Assembly (NCBI RefSeq): GCF_003008595.1
Contig: NZ_CP027669.1
Coordinates: 3,534,001-3,598,000, forward strand
Reading direction: 5' to 3'
Length of the DNA stretch: 64,000 nt
DNA from: Simplicispira suum
GTDB lineage: Bacteria; Pseudomonadota; Gammaproteobacteria; Burkholderiales; Burkholderiaceae_C
The position numbers were made by a program, and so were the translations under genes. The notes beneath the pieces are model-generated. The model worked only from the letters and a program-made list of their open reading frames with translations, searched no databases and was not told the DNA's origin. Shown here one piece after another: positions 1-10,909 of this stretch. Position 1 is the stretch's first letter. The number at the start of each line of letters is the position of its first letter.

Positions 1-286
1 AGAGCATGCCTGTCGCGCGGGAGTATCGCGAGGTGCTGAAAAAGGCCGGGATGGAAGCGACGGTGTCTTTTATAGGACTGGAGACCTTCATCAATGCCAA
101 GGTGATGGTCGAGGGCCTGCGCCGTGCGGGCAGGGACCTGACCCGGCCCCGCTTCATCCAGGCCATGGAATCTATGCAGCGGTTCGATGTGGGGGGATTC
201 GAGGTGGATTTGGCAAGGGAGCGCGCCAGGGTTCACGCTTCGTAGATTTGACCATCATTGGTGCGGGCGGCAAGTTCACCCGTTAG
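1..286 (+). pseudogene. ABC transporter substrate-binding protein (LivK type), C-terminal end, frameshifted
   Basis: Only the last ~95 residues of the gene lie in the window; it enters from the left edge. The visible part (sequence around AKVMVEGLRRAGRDLTRP and FDVGGFEVD) resembles the C-terminal lobe of periplasmic branched-chain-amino-acid-type binding proteins. The open frame stops at 243-245, but another frame running 206-286 reads FGKGARQGSRFVDLTIIGAG and then GKFTR-stop, which is exactly the ending expected for this family. Joining the frames needs one extra T in the TTT run at 209-211, so the gene carries a one-base deletion or the sequence has an error there. With that base restored the protein ends at 286, just before the acyl-CoA ligase. 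The substrate is unknown. Confidence 0.75.
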
Positions 287-329
287 GATGGTTCTGTTTG
301 TGTGATACGGATCGTTAAAAGGAGCACAT

Positions 330-1967
330 ATGCTGGGTTTAATGCAGAGTCAGCCACTCTTGATTTCCTCGTTGATTGAGTTTGCCGAGCGCCACCATGG
401 AGACGGAGAAATCGTCTCGCGCCGCGTCGAGGGAGACATTCATCGCTATACCTACCGTGATCTGGCCGCGCGATCCCGCCAGCTCGCCAACGCTCTGGAC
501 GAGGCGGGTCTGGCTTTTGGTGATCGCGTCGCCACCCTGGCCTGGAACGGCTACCGCCACATGGAGATGTACTTTGGTGTGAGCGGCTCGGGGCGGGTGG
601 TACATACGGTCAATCCGCGCCTGCACCCCGAGCAGATTGCCTGGATCATGAACCACGCGGAGGACCAGATCCTTTGCTTTGACCTGACCTTCCTGCCTCT
701 GGTGCAGGCCGTGCATGCCAAGTGCGCCGGCGTAAAAAAATGGGTTGCGCTTTGCGACCCAGACCGCCTGCCGGCGGACAGCGGAGTACCCGGACTGGTG
801 AGCTACGAAACCTGGATTGGTGCGAAATCTTCCGACTACGCCTGGCCGCAATTTGACGAAAACACTGCGTCCAGCATGTGCTACACCAGCGGCACAACCG
901 GCAACCCCAAGGCGGCGCTCTACAGCCACCGCTCCACCGTATTGCACGCCTACGCTGCGGCATTGCCCGACGTCATGTGCCTCTCGGCTCGCGACGCTGT
1001 GTTGCCTGTGGTGCCCATGTTCCACGTCAATGCCTGGGGCATTCCGTATTCGGCCGCATTGACCGGCTGCAAGCTGGTATTCCCAGGCCCGGCGCTCGAT
1101 GGCAAGTCAATTTACGAACTGATCGAAGCCGAGAAGGTGACCTATGCAGCTGGCGTACCGACGGTATGGCAAATGCTGCTGGGCCATCTGCGTCCCGCAG
1201 GCCTTAAGTTCAGCACGCTCAAACGCACCGTCATTGGCGGATCGGCCTGCCCACCGGCAATGATCACAGCGTTCCAGGACGAGTTCGGTGTGGAGGTGCT
1301 GCACGCCTGGGGCATGACGGAGATGAGCCCGCTGGGTACGCTGTGCACGCTCAAGAACAAGCAACTCGAACTTCCCAAAGATGAGCAAATGAAGATCCTG
1401 CAAAAGCAGGGTCGAGCCATTTATGGCGTGGACATGAAGATCGTCGATGGCGACGGCAAGGAGCTGCCCTGGGACGGCAAAACCTACGGCGACCTGCTGG
1501 TGCGTGGTCCGTGGATCATTGAAAGTTACTACAAGGGAGAGAATCCGCTCATCCAGGATGCGCAGGGTCGCGGCTGGTTCCCAACGGGCGACGTCGCCAC
1601 CATTGATGCCGACGGCTTCATGCAGATCACGGACCGCAGCAAGGACGTGATCAAGTCAGGCGGCGAATGGATCAGCTCGATCGACATCGAGAACATCGCC
1701 ATGGCGCATCCGGCCGTGGCCATGGCGGCGTGTATCGGTATGCCGCACCCCAAATGGGATGAACGCCCCATCGTAGCGATCACGCTCAAACCCGGCGCCG
1801 AACTCACGCGAGAGGAGTTGCTCGCGTTTTATGAGGGCAAAACCGCGAAATGGCAGATCCCTGACGACGTGGTGTTTGTCGACGCAATTCCCTTGGGCGC
1901 GACGGGCAAGATGCTCAAGACCCGCCTGCGTGAACAGCTCAAGGACTATCGGCTGCCGGGCATCTAA
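330..1967 (+). CDS. Medium/long-chain acyl-CoA ligase (AMP-forming, AlkK-like)
   Basis: Activates a fatty or aryl-alkyl acid to its CoA thioester via an acyl-adenylate, in the cytoplasm. The 545 residues match the usual length of AlkK-like ligases. The P-loop/AMP motif [11 protein letters not shown] lies at about residues 185-195. The adenylate-binding aspartate in [10 protein letters not shown] is near D421, followed by the hinge motif [13 protein letters not shown]. The C-terminal catalytic lysine sits in GATGKMLK near K527. The start is supported by AAAGGAG about 9 bases upstream. It is followed by a complete ABC importer, a hydratase/dehydrogenase and a thiolase, so it probably supplies substrate to a nearby beta-oxidation route. 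Chain-length preference cannot be read from the sequence. Confidence 0.9.
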   Translation: MLGLMQSQPLLISSLIEFAERHHGDGEIVSRRVEGDIHRYTYRDLAARSRQLANALDEAGLAFGDRVATLAWNGYRHMEMYFGVSGSGRVVHTVNPRLHPEQIAWIMNHAEDQILCFDLTFLPLVQAVHAKCAGVKKWVALCDPDRLPADSGVPGLVSYETWIGAKSSDYAWPQFDENTASSMCYTSGTTGNPKAALYSHRSTVLHAYAAALPDVMCLSARDAVLPVVPMFHVNAWGIPYSAALTGCKLVFPGPALDGKSIYELIEAEKVTYAAGVPTVWQMLLGHLRPAGLKFSTLKRTVIGGSACPPAMITAFQDEFGVEVLHAWGMTEMSPLGTLCTLKNKQLELPKDEQMKILQKQGRAIYGVDMKIVDGDGKELPWDGKTYGDLLVRGPWIIESYYKGENPLIQDAQGRGWFPTGDVATIDADGFMQITDRSKDVIKSGGEWISSIDIENIAMAHPAVAMAACIGMPHPKWDERPIVAITLKPGAELTREELLAFYEGKTAKWQIPDDVVFVDAIPLGATGKMLKTRLREQLKDYRLPGI

Positions 1968-2084
1968 AGCGGAGTAGAGCGCTGGGCAAAGTCGCACGCG
2001 TGATAGCGGATAGGGGCAATCCCTGACCGCTTTCGCAGCACCAGCGGTTAGGCTGAACCAAGATATTTCAACAGGAGACAACCG

Positions 2085-3320
2085 ATGAATTTTGCAATCA
2101 AAACAGTAGCTGCATCCATCCTGCTGGCAAGCGCTGGCGGCGTATTTGCCCAAAAAGGCGAGACCGTGAAGATCGCCTGGCTGGACCCGCTATCGGGCTT
2201 GATGGCTGCTGTTGGAACCAATCAGCTCAAGAGCTGGCAGTTCATGGCGGAGGAGTTCAACAAAAAGAACGCTGCCGGCGTGAAATACGAAATCATCGGC
2301 ATCGACAACAAGTTGAGCCCCCAGGAAACCACCAGCGCGCTGCGCTCGGCCATGGATCAGGGAGCCCGCTACGTGGTCCAGGGCAACGGCTCCGGTCCTG
2401 CATTGGCGATTATTGATGCTTTGGAAAAACACAATGCGCGCAACCCCGGAAAAGAGGTGTTGTATCTGAACTATGCCGCAGTGGACCCAGATCTTACAAA
2501 CAGCAAGTGCAGTTACTGGCACTTCCGACTGGACGCCGACACCTCGATGAAGATGGAGGCGTTGACGACCTACATGAAGGACCAGCCAGAGATCAAAAAG
2601 GTCTATTTGCTGAACCAAAACTACTCGCACGGCCACCAGGTCTCCAAATACGCTAAAGAGATGCTCAAGCGCAAGCGCCCCGACATCGAGATCGTCGGTG
2701 ACGACCTGCATCCGCTGGCGCAGGTGCGCGATTTTTCGCCCTACATCGCCAAAATCAAGCAGTCGGGCGCTGACAGCGTCATTACCGGCAACTGGGGTTC
2801 CGACCTGGCGCTGCTCATCAAGGCAGCCAACGATGCCGGCCTGAACAACGTCAATTTCTACACCTATTACGGTGCTGTGACCGGCAGTCCGACCGCCATG
2901 GGTGCGGGCGCTGCTGGCCGCGTGTACATGGTGTCGTACGCACATGCCAACATGCCAGGCGAAATCAACAAGATCACGCAGGACTACAAGAAGAAGTTCA
3001 ACGATGACATGTACACCGACGCCATCTACAACGGCTTTGCCATGCTCACCGACGCGTTCGTAAAGGCCAAGTCGACCGATCCGGTGAAGGTCGCCAAGGT
3101 CATGGAAGGCATGAAATTCAAGGGCTTCAACGGCGAGGTGGAAATGCGCAAAACTGACCACCAGTTGCAGCAAGGCCTGTTCATTTCCAAGTGGGAAAAG
3201 GCGGGGGGCAAATACCCGATCGACTCCGAGAACACGGGCTACACCTTTGTGCCCGTGAAGTACTACGAGCCCTACGTGGCCAGCACGCCCACGTCTTGCC
3301 AGATGAAGCGTCCTTCCTGA
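2085..3320 (+). CDS. ABC transporter periplasmic substrate-binding protein (Peripla_BP_6/LivK type)
   Basis: Periplasmic receptor of the importer encoded downstream. The N-terminus is a classical Sec signal peptide (basic start, hydrophobic core, cleavage after VFA near residue 22), followed by the typical opening KGETVKIAWLDPLSGLMAAVG. The 411 residues are usual for the family. AGGAGA lies 8 bases before the ATG. The cluster context of acyl-CoA ligase and beta-oxidation genes suggests a carboxylic acid (aromatic or aliphatic) rather than leucine as ligand; this is inference. An intrinsic terminator directly follows the gene, so the abundant binding protein may be made in excess over the membrane components. 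Confidence 0.88.
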   Translation: MNFAIKTVAASILLASAGGVFAQKGETVKIAWLDPLSGLMAAVGTNQLKSWQFMAEEFNKKNAAGVKYEIIGIDNKLSPQETTSALRSAMDQGARYVVQGNGSGPALAIIDALEKHNARNPGKEVLYLNYAAVDPDLTNSKCSYWHFRLDADTSMKMEALTTYMKDQPEIKKVYLLNQNYSHGHQVSKYAKEMLKRKRPDIEIVGDDLHPLAQVRDFSPYIAKIKQSGADSVITGNWGSDLALLIKAANDAGLNNVNFYTYYGAVTGSPTAMGAGAAGRVYMVSYAHANMPGEINKITQDYKKKFNDDMYTDAIYNGFAMLTDAFVKAKSTDPVKVAKVMEGMKFKGFNGEVEMRKTDHQLQQGLFISKWEKAGGKYPIDSENTGYTFVPVKYYEPYVASTPTSCQMKRPS

Positions 3321-3339
3321 AGCGGTTGCCACGGTACTA

Positions 3340-3366
3340 GAGGCCCGATCTCGGGCCTCTTTTTTT
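3340..3366 (+). terminator. Intrinsic terminator between binding protein and permease genes
   Basis: Perfect 9-bp stem GAGGCCCGA / TCGGGCCTC with a 2-base apex (practically a 4-base loop), immediately followed by seven T. It lies 20 bases after the binding-protein stop and 21 bases before the permease ATG. It should therefore stop part of the transcripts inside the operon. Confidence 0.85.
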
Positions 3367-3386
3367 GATCCCATCCAGACACTTCA

Positions 3387-4340
3387 ATGAACGCCGAGTT
3401 TTTTACGATCTCCCTGCTCAATGGGGTGAGCTATGGCCTGCTGCTGTTCATGCTCAGCTCGGGCCTGACGCTGATCTTCAGCATGATGGGCGTGCTCAAT
3501 TTTGCGCACACCAGCTTCTACATGCTGGGGGCTTACTTCGCCTACACGCTCTCGGGCTTGGTGGGGTTCTGGCCGGCGCTGGTGCTGTCTCCGCTCGCCA
3601 TTGGCGTGTTGGGAGCCCTGTTCGAGCGCTACAGCCTGCGACGCGTACACAAGTTTGGCCATGTGCCTGAACTGTTGGTGACTTTTGGATTGTCTTACCT
3701 CATTCTGGAGCTCGTCCAGTTGGTCTGGGGCCGCTCGACCGTGCCCTATGGCCTGCCTGAGCAGTTGCAAGGGCCACTTTTCACGATCTACGGCACGCAG
3801 TTTCCCAAATCGCGTTCATTCATCATGCTTGTCGCGCTGCTGATGCTGGTGTCCGTATGGCTGCTGCTCACCCGTACGCGCATTGGTCTGGTGATTCAGG
3901 CCGCGCTCAAGCACCCTGAGATGGTGCAGGCGCTGGGCCACAACGTGCCGCGCGTGTTCATGCTGGTGTTTGGCGGAGGCTGCGCGCTGGCGGGTTTGGC
4001 TGGCGTTATTGGTGGCAACACCTACATCACCGAGCCTGCCATGGCTGGTTCGGTGGGCTCCATCATCTTCGTCGTCGTGGTGGTGGGCGGCATGGGGTCG
4101 CTCGCGGGGGCGTTTCTTGCGTCGCTGATCATCGGCCTGGTCCAGACCTTTGCCGTCGCCATCGACTACTCGCTGGCTACTGCGCTGCAGGGCATGGGCA
4201 TTGGGGTGTCGCCGGAGACGTTTGGCTGGCCTGTGCTCAAGCTGACTCTGTCGCAGGTAGCACCGATTCTTCCGTACCTTTTCCTGGTGCTGATTTTGAT
4301 CTTCCGCCCCAGAGGCCTCCTTGGCACGCGCGAGGATTGA
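3387..4340 (+). CDS. livH: Branched-chain-type ABC transporter permease (LivH family)
   Basis: Inner-membrane subunit of the importer. The 317 residues form about eight hydrophobic segments with the LivH signature opening LNGVSYGLLLFMLSSGLTL, the GLVIQAALKHPEMVQALG loop that contacts the ATPase, and the glycine-rich VVVVGGMGSLAGAF segment. It starts 21 bases after the terminator, and the second permease ATG is 4 bases beyond its stop, so the two are translationally linked. The pairing LivH-LivM-LivG-LivF is complete here. Substrate specificity is set by the binding protein and is not known. Confidence 0.9.
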   Translation: MNAEFFTISLLNGVSYGLLLFMLSSGLTLIFSMMGVLNFAHTSFYMLGAYFAYTLSGLVGFWPALVLSPLAIGVLGALFERYSLRRVHKFGHVPELLVTFGLSYLILELVQLVWGRSTVPYGLPEQLQGPLFTIYGTQFPKSRSFIMLVALLMLVSVWLLLTRTRIGLVIQAALKHPEMVQALGHNVPRVFMLVFGGGCALAGLAGVIGGNTYITEPAMAGSVGSIIFVVVVVGGMGSLAGAFLASLIIGLVQTFAVAIDYSLATALQGMGIGVSPETFGWPVLKLTLSQVAPILPYLFLVLILIFRPRGLLGTRED

Positions 4341-4344
4341 CGCT

Positions 4345-5676
4345 ATGACCCAATCCACTACCTCGCCCGAACGCGCTGCTGGCCCCACCGCGTACTACAG
4401 GTTTCGCCCGCTCAACATCGGGCGCTATCTGGTCTGGTCGCTGTTTGCCGTTGCATTGATCGTGCTGCCCATGCTGTTTACCAGCAGTCTGGCGGTGACC
4501 ATGCTGTCGCAGATGGGCTACGCCATCATCATCTGCCTGAGCTACAACATCTTGTTGGGGCAGGGCGGCATGCTGAGCTTTGGTCATGCGGTGTATACGG
4601 GCCTGGGCTCGTTCATCGCCATCCATGCCATGAATCTGGCCGCAGATGGCAAGTTGCCGATTCCGTTGGTGCTCATCCCGTTGGTGGGTGGGCTCGCAGG
4701 CATGTTCTTTGCCGTTTTGCTCGGTTTTGTGACCACCAAAAAGTCGGGCACCACCTTTGCGATGATTACGCTGGGTATCGGCGAATTGGTCGCATCGATG
4801 GCCCTGATGTTCCCCGAGTTCTTCGGTGGCGAAGGCGGCGTGACCACCAATCGTGTCTATGGTCAGTCGGTCTTCGGCATCACCTTTGGTCCGGCCATTC
4901 AGGTGTACTACCTGATTGCGGTGTACTGCTTTGTCTGCACTGCGGCCATGTTTGCATTTACGGCGACGCCCCTGGGCCGCATCTTGAATGCCGTGCGCGA
5001 CAACCCGGAACGGGTGGAGTTCATCGGCTACAACACACAGCGGGTGCGCTACTTTGCTTTCATCGTTGCAGGCTTCTTCGCCGGCATTGGGGGTGGACTG
5101 GCGGCCATCAACTTCGAAATCGTGACCGGTGCCGACAGCGTCAACATGGTGCGTTCGGGCGGTTACCTGCTTTTCACCTTCCTCGGGGGCGCCACCTTCT
5201 TCTTTGGCCCGATCATCGGCGGCGTGCTGCTGGTGCTGGCGTCGGTGCTGCTGTCCGAGTTGTCCAAAGCCTGGCTGCTCTACCTCGGCTTGGTGTTTCT
5301 GTTCATGGTGATGTACGCACCGGGCGGAGTCGCCAGCCTGATCATGATGAATCTGCGCGTGGCCAAGTACGGCAAGCTTCGGCCATTGTTGCCAGCGTAC
5401 CTGGCCCTTGGCGGCACAGCGCTGGTGGCGCTGTTTGGTGCGGCAGCCATGGTGGAGATGCTCTACCACCTGCAGCTCAACGCGGCGCTTGGGCCCGAGA
5501 TGGAATTTCTGGGTGCAACCGTCAATGCGGCCAAGCTCAGCAGCTGGTTTGGCGCCGGTTTTGTGCTGGTGACGGGCCTGTCGCTGTTTGAACTCTGTCG
5601 GCGCCAGTTCGTTGAGCAATGGGGCCAGGCGCAGGAAGAAATCGAGCACGAAATCAAACGCGGGGAGGCTTTGTAA
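4345..5676 (+). CDS. livM: Branched-chain-type ABC transporter permease (LivM family)
   Basis: Second inner-membrane permease subunit. The ATG at 4345 (MTQSTTSPERAAG) was chosen because it begins just after the livH stop, whereas a longer frame would use TTG inside livH. The family hallmarks are CLSYNILLGQGGMLSFGHA, the cytoplasmic loop GRILNAVRDNPERVEFIGYN, and GGATFFFGPIIGGVLL. The 443 residues are longer than many LivM proteins. The extra ~90 residues form a C-terminal tail with one or two further hydrophobic stretches and a charged end (QEEIEHEIKRGEAL). The ATPase gene begins 4 bases after the stop. Confidence 0.88.
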   Translation: MTQSTTSPERAAGPTAYYRFRPLNIGRYLVWSLFAVALIVLPMLFTSSLAVTMLSQMGYAIIICLSYNILLGQGGMLSFGHAVYTGLGSFIAIHAMNLAADGKLPIPLVLIPLVGGLAGMFFAVLLGFVTTKKSGTTFAMITLGIGELVASMALMFPEFFGGEGGVTTNRVYGQSVFGITFGPAIQVYYLIAVYCFVCTAAMFAFTATPLGRILNAVRDNPERVEFIGYNTQRVRYFAFIVAGFFAGIGGGLAAINFEIVTGADSVNMVRSGGYLLFTFLGGATFFFGPIIGGVLLVLASVLLSELSKAWLLYLGLVFLFMVMYAPGGVASLIMMNLRVAKYGKLRPLLPAYLALGGTALVALFGAAAMVEMLYHLQLNAALGPEMEFLGATVNAAKLSSWFGAGFVLVTGLSLFELCRRQFVEQWGQAQEEIEHEIKRGEAL

Positions 5677-5679
5677 GCC

Positions 5680-6462
5680 ATGGCGGAAAACGCAAAATAC
5701 GCGCTCGAATTGCGCGCGCTGCGCAAGAGTTTCGGCAAGACGGAAATCATTCGCGGAGTCGATCTTGCAGTACGCGCAGGTGAGCGCGTGGCCATCATCG
5801 GCCCCAATGGGGCCGGCAAGTCCACGCTTTTCAATCTGATCAGCGGGCGCTTTGCGCCCACCAGCGGCGAGGTGCTGCTTCATGGCGCGCGCATAGAGGG
5901 CAAGAAGCCGTTTGAAATCAACCGTATGGGGCTCTCGCGCAGCTTTCAGATCACCAACATCTTCCCCAAGCTCAGCGTTTTTGAAAACCTGCGCTGTGGT
6001 GTGCTCTGGAGCATGGGCTACCGCTACACCTTCTTGCGCTTTCTCTCGCGCCTGGACGATGCCAACGAGAGGGCGCAGCAGCTCATGGAGATGATCAAGC
6101 TCGACAAGAAGCGCGACGTGCTGGCCATCAACCTGACCTACGCCGAGCAACGCGCACTCGAGATCGGCATCACCATTGCCGGCGGCGCCAGTGTGATCCT
6201 GCTTGACGAACCCACGGCCGGGATGAGCGTGAGCGAGACCACGCGTTTCATCGCGCTCATCAAGGAAGTGACCGAAGGCCGAACCCTGCTGACCGTTGAG
6301 CACGACATGGGCGTGGTATTTGGCCTGGCAGACCGCATTGCCGTGGTGGTCTATGGCGAGGTGCTGGCTTTTGACACACCCGACGCGGTGCGTGCCAACG
6401 AGCGCGTGCAGGAAGCCTACCTGGGTTCCGCCGTGGCCGACGCCCAGGCGCAAGGACACTGA
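5680..6462 (+). CDS. livG: Branched-chain-type ABC transporter ATP-binding protein (LivG family)
   Basis: Cytoplasmic ATPase subunit, 260 residues. The Walker A motif GPNGAGKST is canonical at residues 41-49. The signature region reads NLTYAEQRALEIG, the LivG-type variant of LSGGQ. Walker B VILLDEPTAGM has D176/E177, and the H-loop is in TVEHDMGVVF. The RNPF-type segment SRSFQITNIFPKLSVFENL is typical of LivG. It lies 4 bases after livM and 2 bases before livF. This ATPase keeps all catalytic residues, unlike its partner, whose Walker A lysine is replaced. Confidence 0.92.
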   Translation: MAENAKYALELRALRKSFGKTEIIRGVDLAVRAGERVAIIGPNGAGKSTLFNLISGRFAPTSGEVLLHGARIEGKKPFEINRMGLSRSFQITNIFPKLSVFENLRCGVLWSMGYRYTFLRFLSRLDDANERAQQLMEMIKLDKKRDVLAINLTYAEQRALEIGITIAGGASVILLDEPTAGMSVSETTRFIALIKEVTEGRTLLTVEHDMGVVFGLADRIAVVVYGEVLAFDTPDAVRANERVQEAYLGSAVADAQAQGH

Positions 6463-6463
6463 C

Positions 6464-7159
6464 ATGCTGCATATTCGCAATCTGCATGCCTACTATGGCA
6501 AAAGCCACGTGCTGCACGGCGTCAACCTCGACATCGGTGAGGGCGAGATCGTGGCGCTGCTGGGCCGCAATGGCTCGGGGCGCTCCACCACGGCCAAGGC
6601 CATCATGAACCTGGTGACCTGGGAAGGCAGCATGGAATGGAAAGGCCAGCCGCTCAAGAACCGCAAGGCGTACGAGATCGCACACCTGGGCATTGGCTAC
6701 GTGCCTGAGAGCCGTGATGTGTTTCCCAGTCTTACGGTGCACCAGAACCTTCTTCTCGGACAAAAAGGCAAGGGCAAGGGCAGCCGCTGGAGCTTCGATG
6801 ACATGTATGCCATGTTCCCGCGCCTCAAGGAGCGCCAGCACATCGAGGCGGGTTTGATGTCTGGCGGCGAGCAGCAGATGCTCACGCTGTGCCGCACGCT
6901 GATGGGGGACCCTGACCTCATCATGATTGACGAACCCACGGAAGGCTTGGCACCCAAAATTGTCGAGCAGGTCGGCGCCTTTCTCACCACGCTCAAGAGC
7001 AAGGGCATTTCTGTGCTGTTGATTGAACAAAAGCTCACCATTGCCATGACGGTGTCCGACCGCGCCCTGGTGATGGGGCACGGCAGCATCGTTTTTGATG
7101 GAACGCCCGACAGCCTGCGCGCCAACAACAGCGTGCGCAAGGAATGGCTTGAGGTTTGA
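6464..7159 (+). CDS. livF: Branched-chain-type ABC transporter ATP-binding protein (LivF family), Walker A Lys replaced by Arg
   Basis: Second ATPase subunit, 231 residues, starting with ATG at 6464 two bases after livG. The Walker A motif reads GRNGSGRST (residues 34-42): the normally invariant lysine is arginine R40, encoded CGC. The other motifs look intact: Q-loop region GYVPESRDVFPSLTVHQNL, signature MSGGEQQM, and Walker B LIMIDEPTEGLAP. In other ABC ATPases this change usually cripples ATP hydrolysis, so the pair may be asymmetric with LivG as main motor. I half-recall GRNGSGRST in other betaproteobacterial LivF proteins, so it may be a subfamily trait. The real ATG avoids a longer frame that overlaps livG. 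Confidence 0.9.
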   Translation: MLHIRNLHAYYGKSHVLHGVNLDIGEGEIVALLGRNGSGRSTTAKAIMNLVTWEGSMEWKGQPLKNRKAYEIAHLGIGYVPESRDVFPSLTVHQNLLLGQKGKGKGSRWSFDDMYAMFPRLKERQHIEAGLMSGGEQQMLTLCRTLMGDPDLIMIDEPTEGLAPKIVEQVGAFLTTLKSKGISVLLIEQKLTIAMTVSDRALVMGHGSIVFDGTPDSLRANNSVRKEWLEV

Positions 7160-7218
7160 ACGTGCGCGCCTTTGTCCCGACTGAGACAAGAACCGGTAGC
7201 AATGCTGCGCGAACAGCC

Positions 7219-7240
7219 TACAATAAAAACGCACGATCGT
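7219..7240 (+). promoter_or_regulatory. Probable promoter with overlapping palindrome upstream of the hydratase/dehydrogenase gene
   Basis: A good sigma70 -10 hexamer TACAAT lies at 7219-7224. The 8-bp palindrome ACGATCGT lies at 7233-7240, where transcription should start. A palindrome at that position is typical of a repressor operator; TetR-type regulators of fatty-acid degradation use similar CG-centred sites. No convincing -35 box is visible. The site is 33 bases before the ATG at 7273. Confidence 0.4.
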
Positions 7241-7272
7241 TCTTTTTCTAATCTTTGCAAGGAACAACAACC

Positions 7273-9372
<2,100 letters not shown>

Positions 9373-9389
9373 TCGCGGGGTTACGCGCC

Positions 9390-10883
9390 GTGATCAAGAA
9401 GATCTTCCTGGCCCTGCTGGGGCTTGTCGTGGTGCTGGTGGTGGCCGTGGCCGTCAACACACTGCGCAAGGGCTCGCGCCAGCTGGATGTGCCGCCGTTG
9501 GCCGTGCTGCCGGTGGACGAGCAGGGCGCGGCCCAGCGCCTCGGCGAGGCGGTGCGGCTCTCCACCATCTCGTCGCGTGAAGACGCAACGCTCAATGCCG
9601 ACCAGTTCCTGCAGTTCCATACCTTGCTGCAGCAACGTTTCCCGAAAACGCATGCCGCCCTCAAGCGTGAGTTGGTAGCCGACCTGAGCCTGCTCTACAC
9701 CTGGCCCGGCAGCAAGCCCGAGCTCAAGCCCATCTTGCTGTTGGCGCACCAGGACGTCGTGCCAATAGCCCCTGGCACCGAAGGCGACTGGGCCGTGCCG
9801 CCGTTCAGCGGTGAGGTAAAGGACGGCTTCATCTGGGGCCGGGGCTCGTGGGACGACAAGGGCAACCTGATGTCGCAACTCGAAGCCGTGGAAATGCTGG
9901 TTGCCAGCGGATTTCAGCCCGAGCGCACGGTCTACCTGGCCTATGGCGCTGATGAGGAAGTGAGCGGTCTGCGCGGCGCTGCGGCCATGGCGGCCCTACT
10001 CAAGCAGCGCGGCGTGCAGCTGGATTTCGTCATTGACGAAGGGCTGTTGATTCTCGATGGCATCTTGCCGGGCCTGTCCCAACCGGCGGCCTTGATTGGT
10101 GTGGCCGAAAAAGGCTACATGTCTGTGGCGCTGTCGGTTTCTGCCACGCCGGGGCATTCGTCCATGCCGCCCAAGCACGGTACCAGCGCGATTGCCATGA
10201 TGAGCACGGCCTTGAAGCAGCTCGAAGACAAGCAACTGCCGGCGGGCATTCGCGGTGTCGGCGGTGAAATGTTCGACACCATTGCCCCGGAAATGAGCGG
10301 CTTTTCGCGCGTTGCATTGTCGAACCTGTGGTTGTTTGGGCCCGTCGTGCAAAAGCAGCTTGAAGGCGCCGCCAGCACCAACGCCATGCTTCGCACCACC
10401 ACGGCGCTGACCATCGTGAATGCAGGCAACAAGGAAAACGTGCTGCCCGGCCGCGCCGATGCCACCGTGAACTTCCGCATCCTGCCGGGCGACACCCAGG
10501 CCGGCGTGCTGGAGCATGTGACGTCCGAGTTGGCCAACGCAGTGGGCGAGGGCAAGGTGGCAGTCACCACGCTGCCCGGAGCGAAAGAGGCGTCCAAAGT
10601 GGCGCCGACCGATTCCGGCCAGTACCGCCTGGTGAACAAGACCATCCGCGAAATCTTCCCCGGCACTTTGGTGGCGCCGGGCTTGATGGTGGCGGCCACG
10701 GATTCGGTCCACTACGAAGAGCTGAGCGACCACGTCTTCAAGTTCTCGCCGGTGCGCGCCAATGCCGAAGACCTCAAGCGCTTCCACGGCACCAACGAGC
10801 GCCTGTCCATCAACAACTACGCCGAAGCCATCCGCTTCTACCACCGCTTGTTGAGCGAAGGTGCCAAGGCACCCGCGCCCTGA
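9390..10883 (+). CDS. M20 family metallopeptidase, membrane-anchored (carboxypeptidase S / PM20D1-like)
   Basis: A zinc hydrolase of N-acyl amino acids or small peptides, 497 residues, with a GTG start 17 bases after the preceding gene. One hydrophobic N-terminal segment (IKKIFLALLGLVVVLVVAVA) anchors it, so the catalytic domain is probably periplasmic. Visible metal and catalytic elements are LLLAHQDVVP (His about 120), WGRGSWDDKGNL, ADEEVSG, and the late His in DSVHYEELSDHVFKFSP. The dimerisation insert lies between. Its position between a FadB-like enzyme and a thiolase is odd for a peptidase. A role in releasing fatty acids from N-acyl amino acids would fit, but that is inference. Confidence 0.85.
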   Translation: MIKKIFLALLGLVVVLVVAVAVNTLRKGSRQLDVPPLAVLPVDEQGAAQRLGEAVRLSTISSREDATLNADQFLQFHTLLQQRFPKTHAALKRELVADLSLLYTWPGSKPELKPILLLAHQDVVPIAPGTEGDWAVPPFSGEVKDGFIWGRGSWDDKGNLMSQLEAVEMLVASGFQPERTVYLAYGADEEVSGLRGAAAMAALLKQRGVQLDFVIDEGLLILDGILPGLSQPAALIGVAEKGYMSVALSVSATPGHSSMPPKHGTSAIAMMSTALKQLEDKQLPAGIRGVGGEMFDTIAPEMSGFSRVALSNLWLFGPVVQKQLEGAASTNAMLRTTTALTIVNAGNKENVLPGRADATVNFRILPGDTQAGVLEHVTSELANAVGEGKVAVTTLPGAKEASKVAPTDSGQYRLVNKTIREIFPGTLVAPGLMVAATDSVHYEELSDHVFKFSPVRANAEDLKRFHGTNERLSINNYAEAIRFYHRLLSEGAKAPAP

Positions 10884-10909
10884 ATGTGCATAACTTTTAA
10901 GGATTCACC

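Noticed and set aside
4237..6480. Long open frame (747 codons) on the - strand opposite livM/livG
   Set aside because: Antisense shadow produced by G/C-rich third positions; His/Gln/Arg-rich composition and no motif. The + strand genes are unmistakable.
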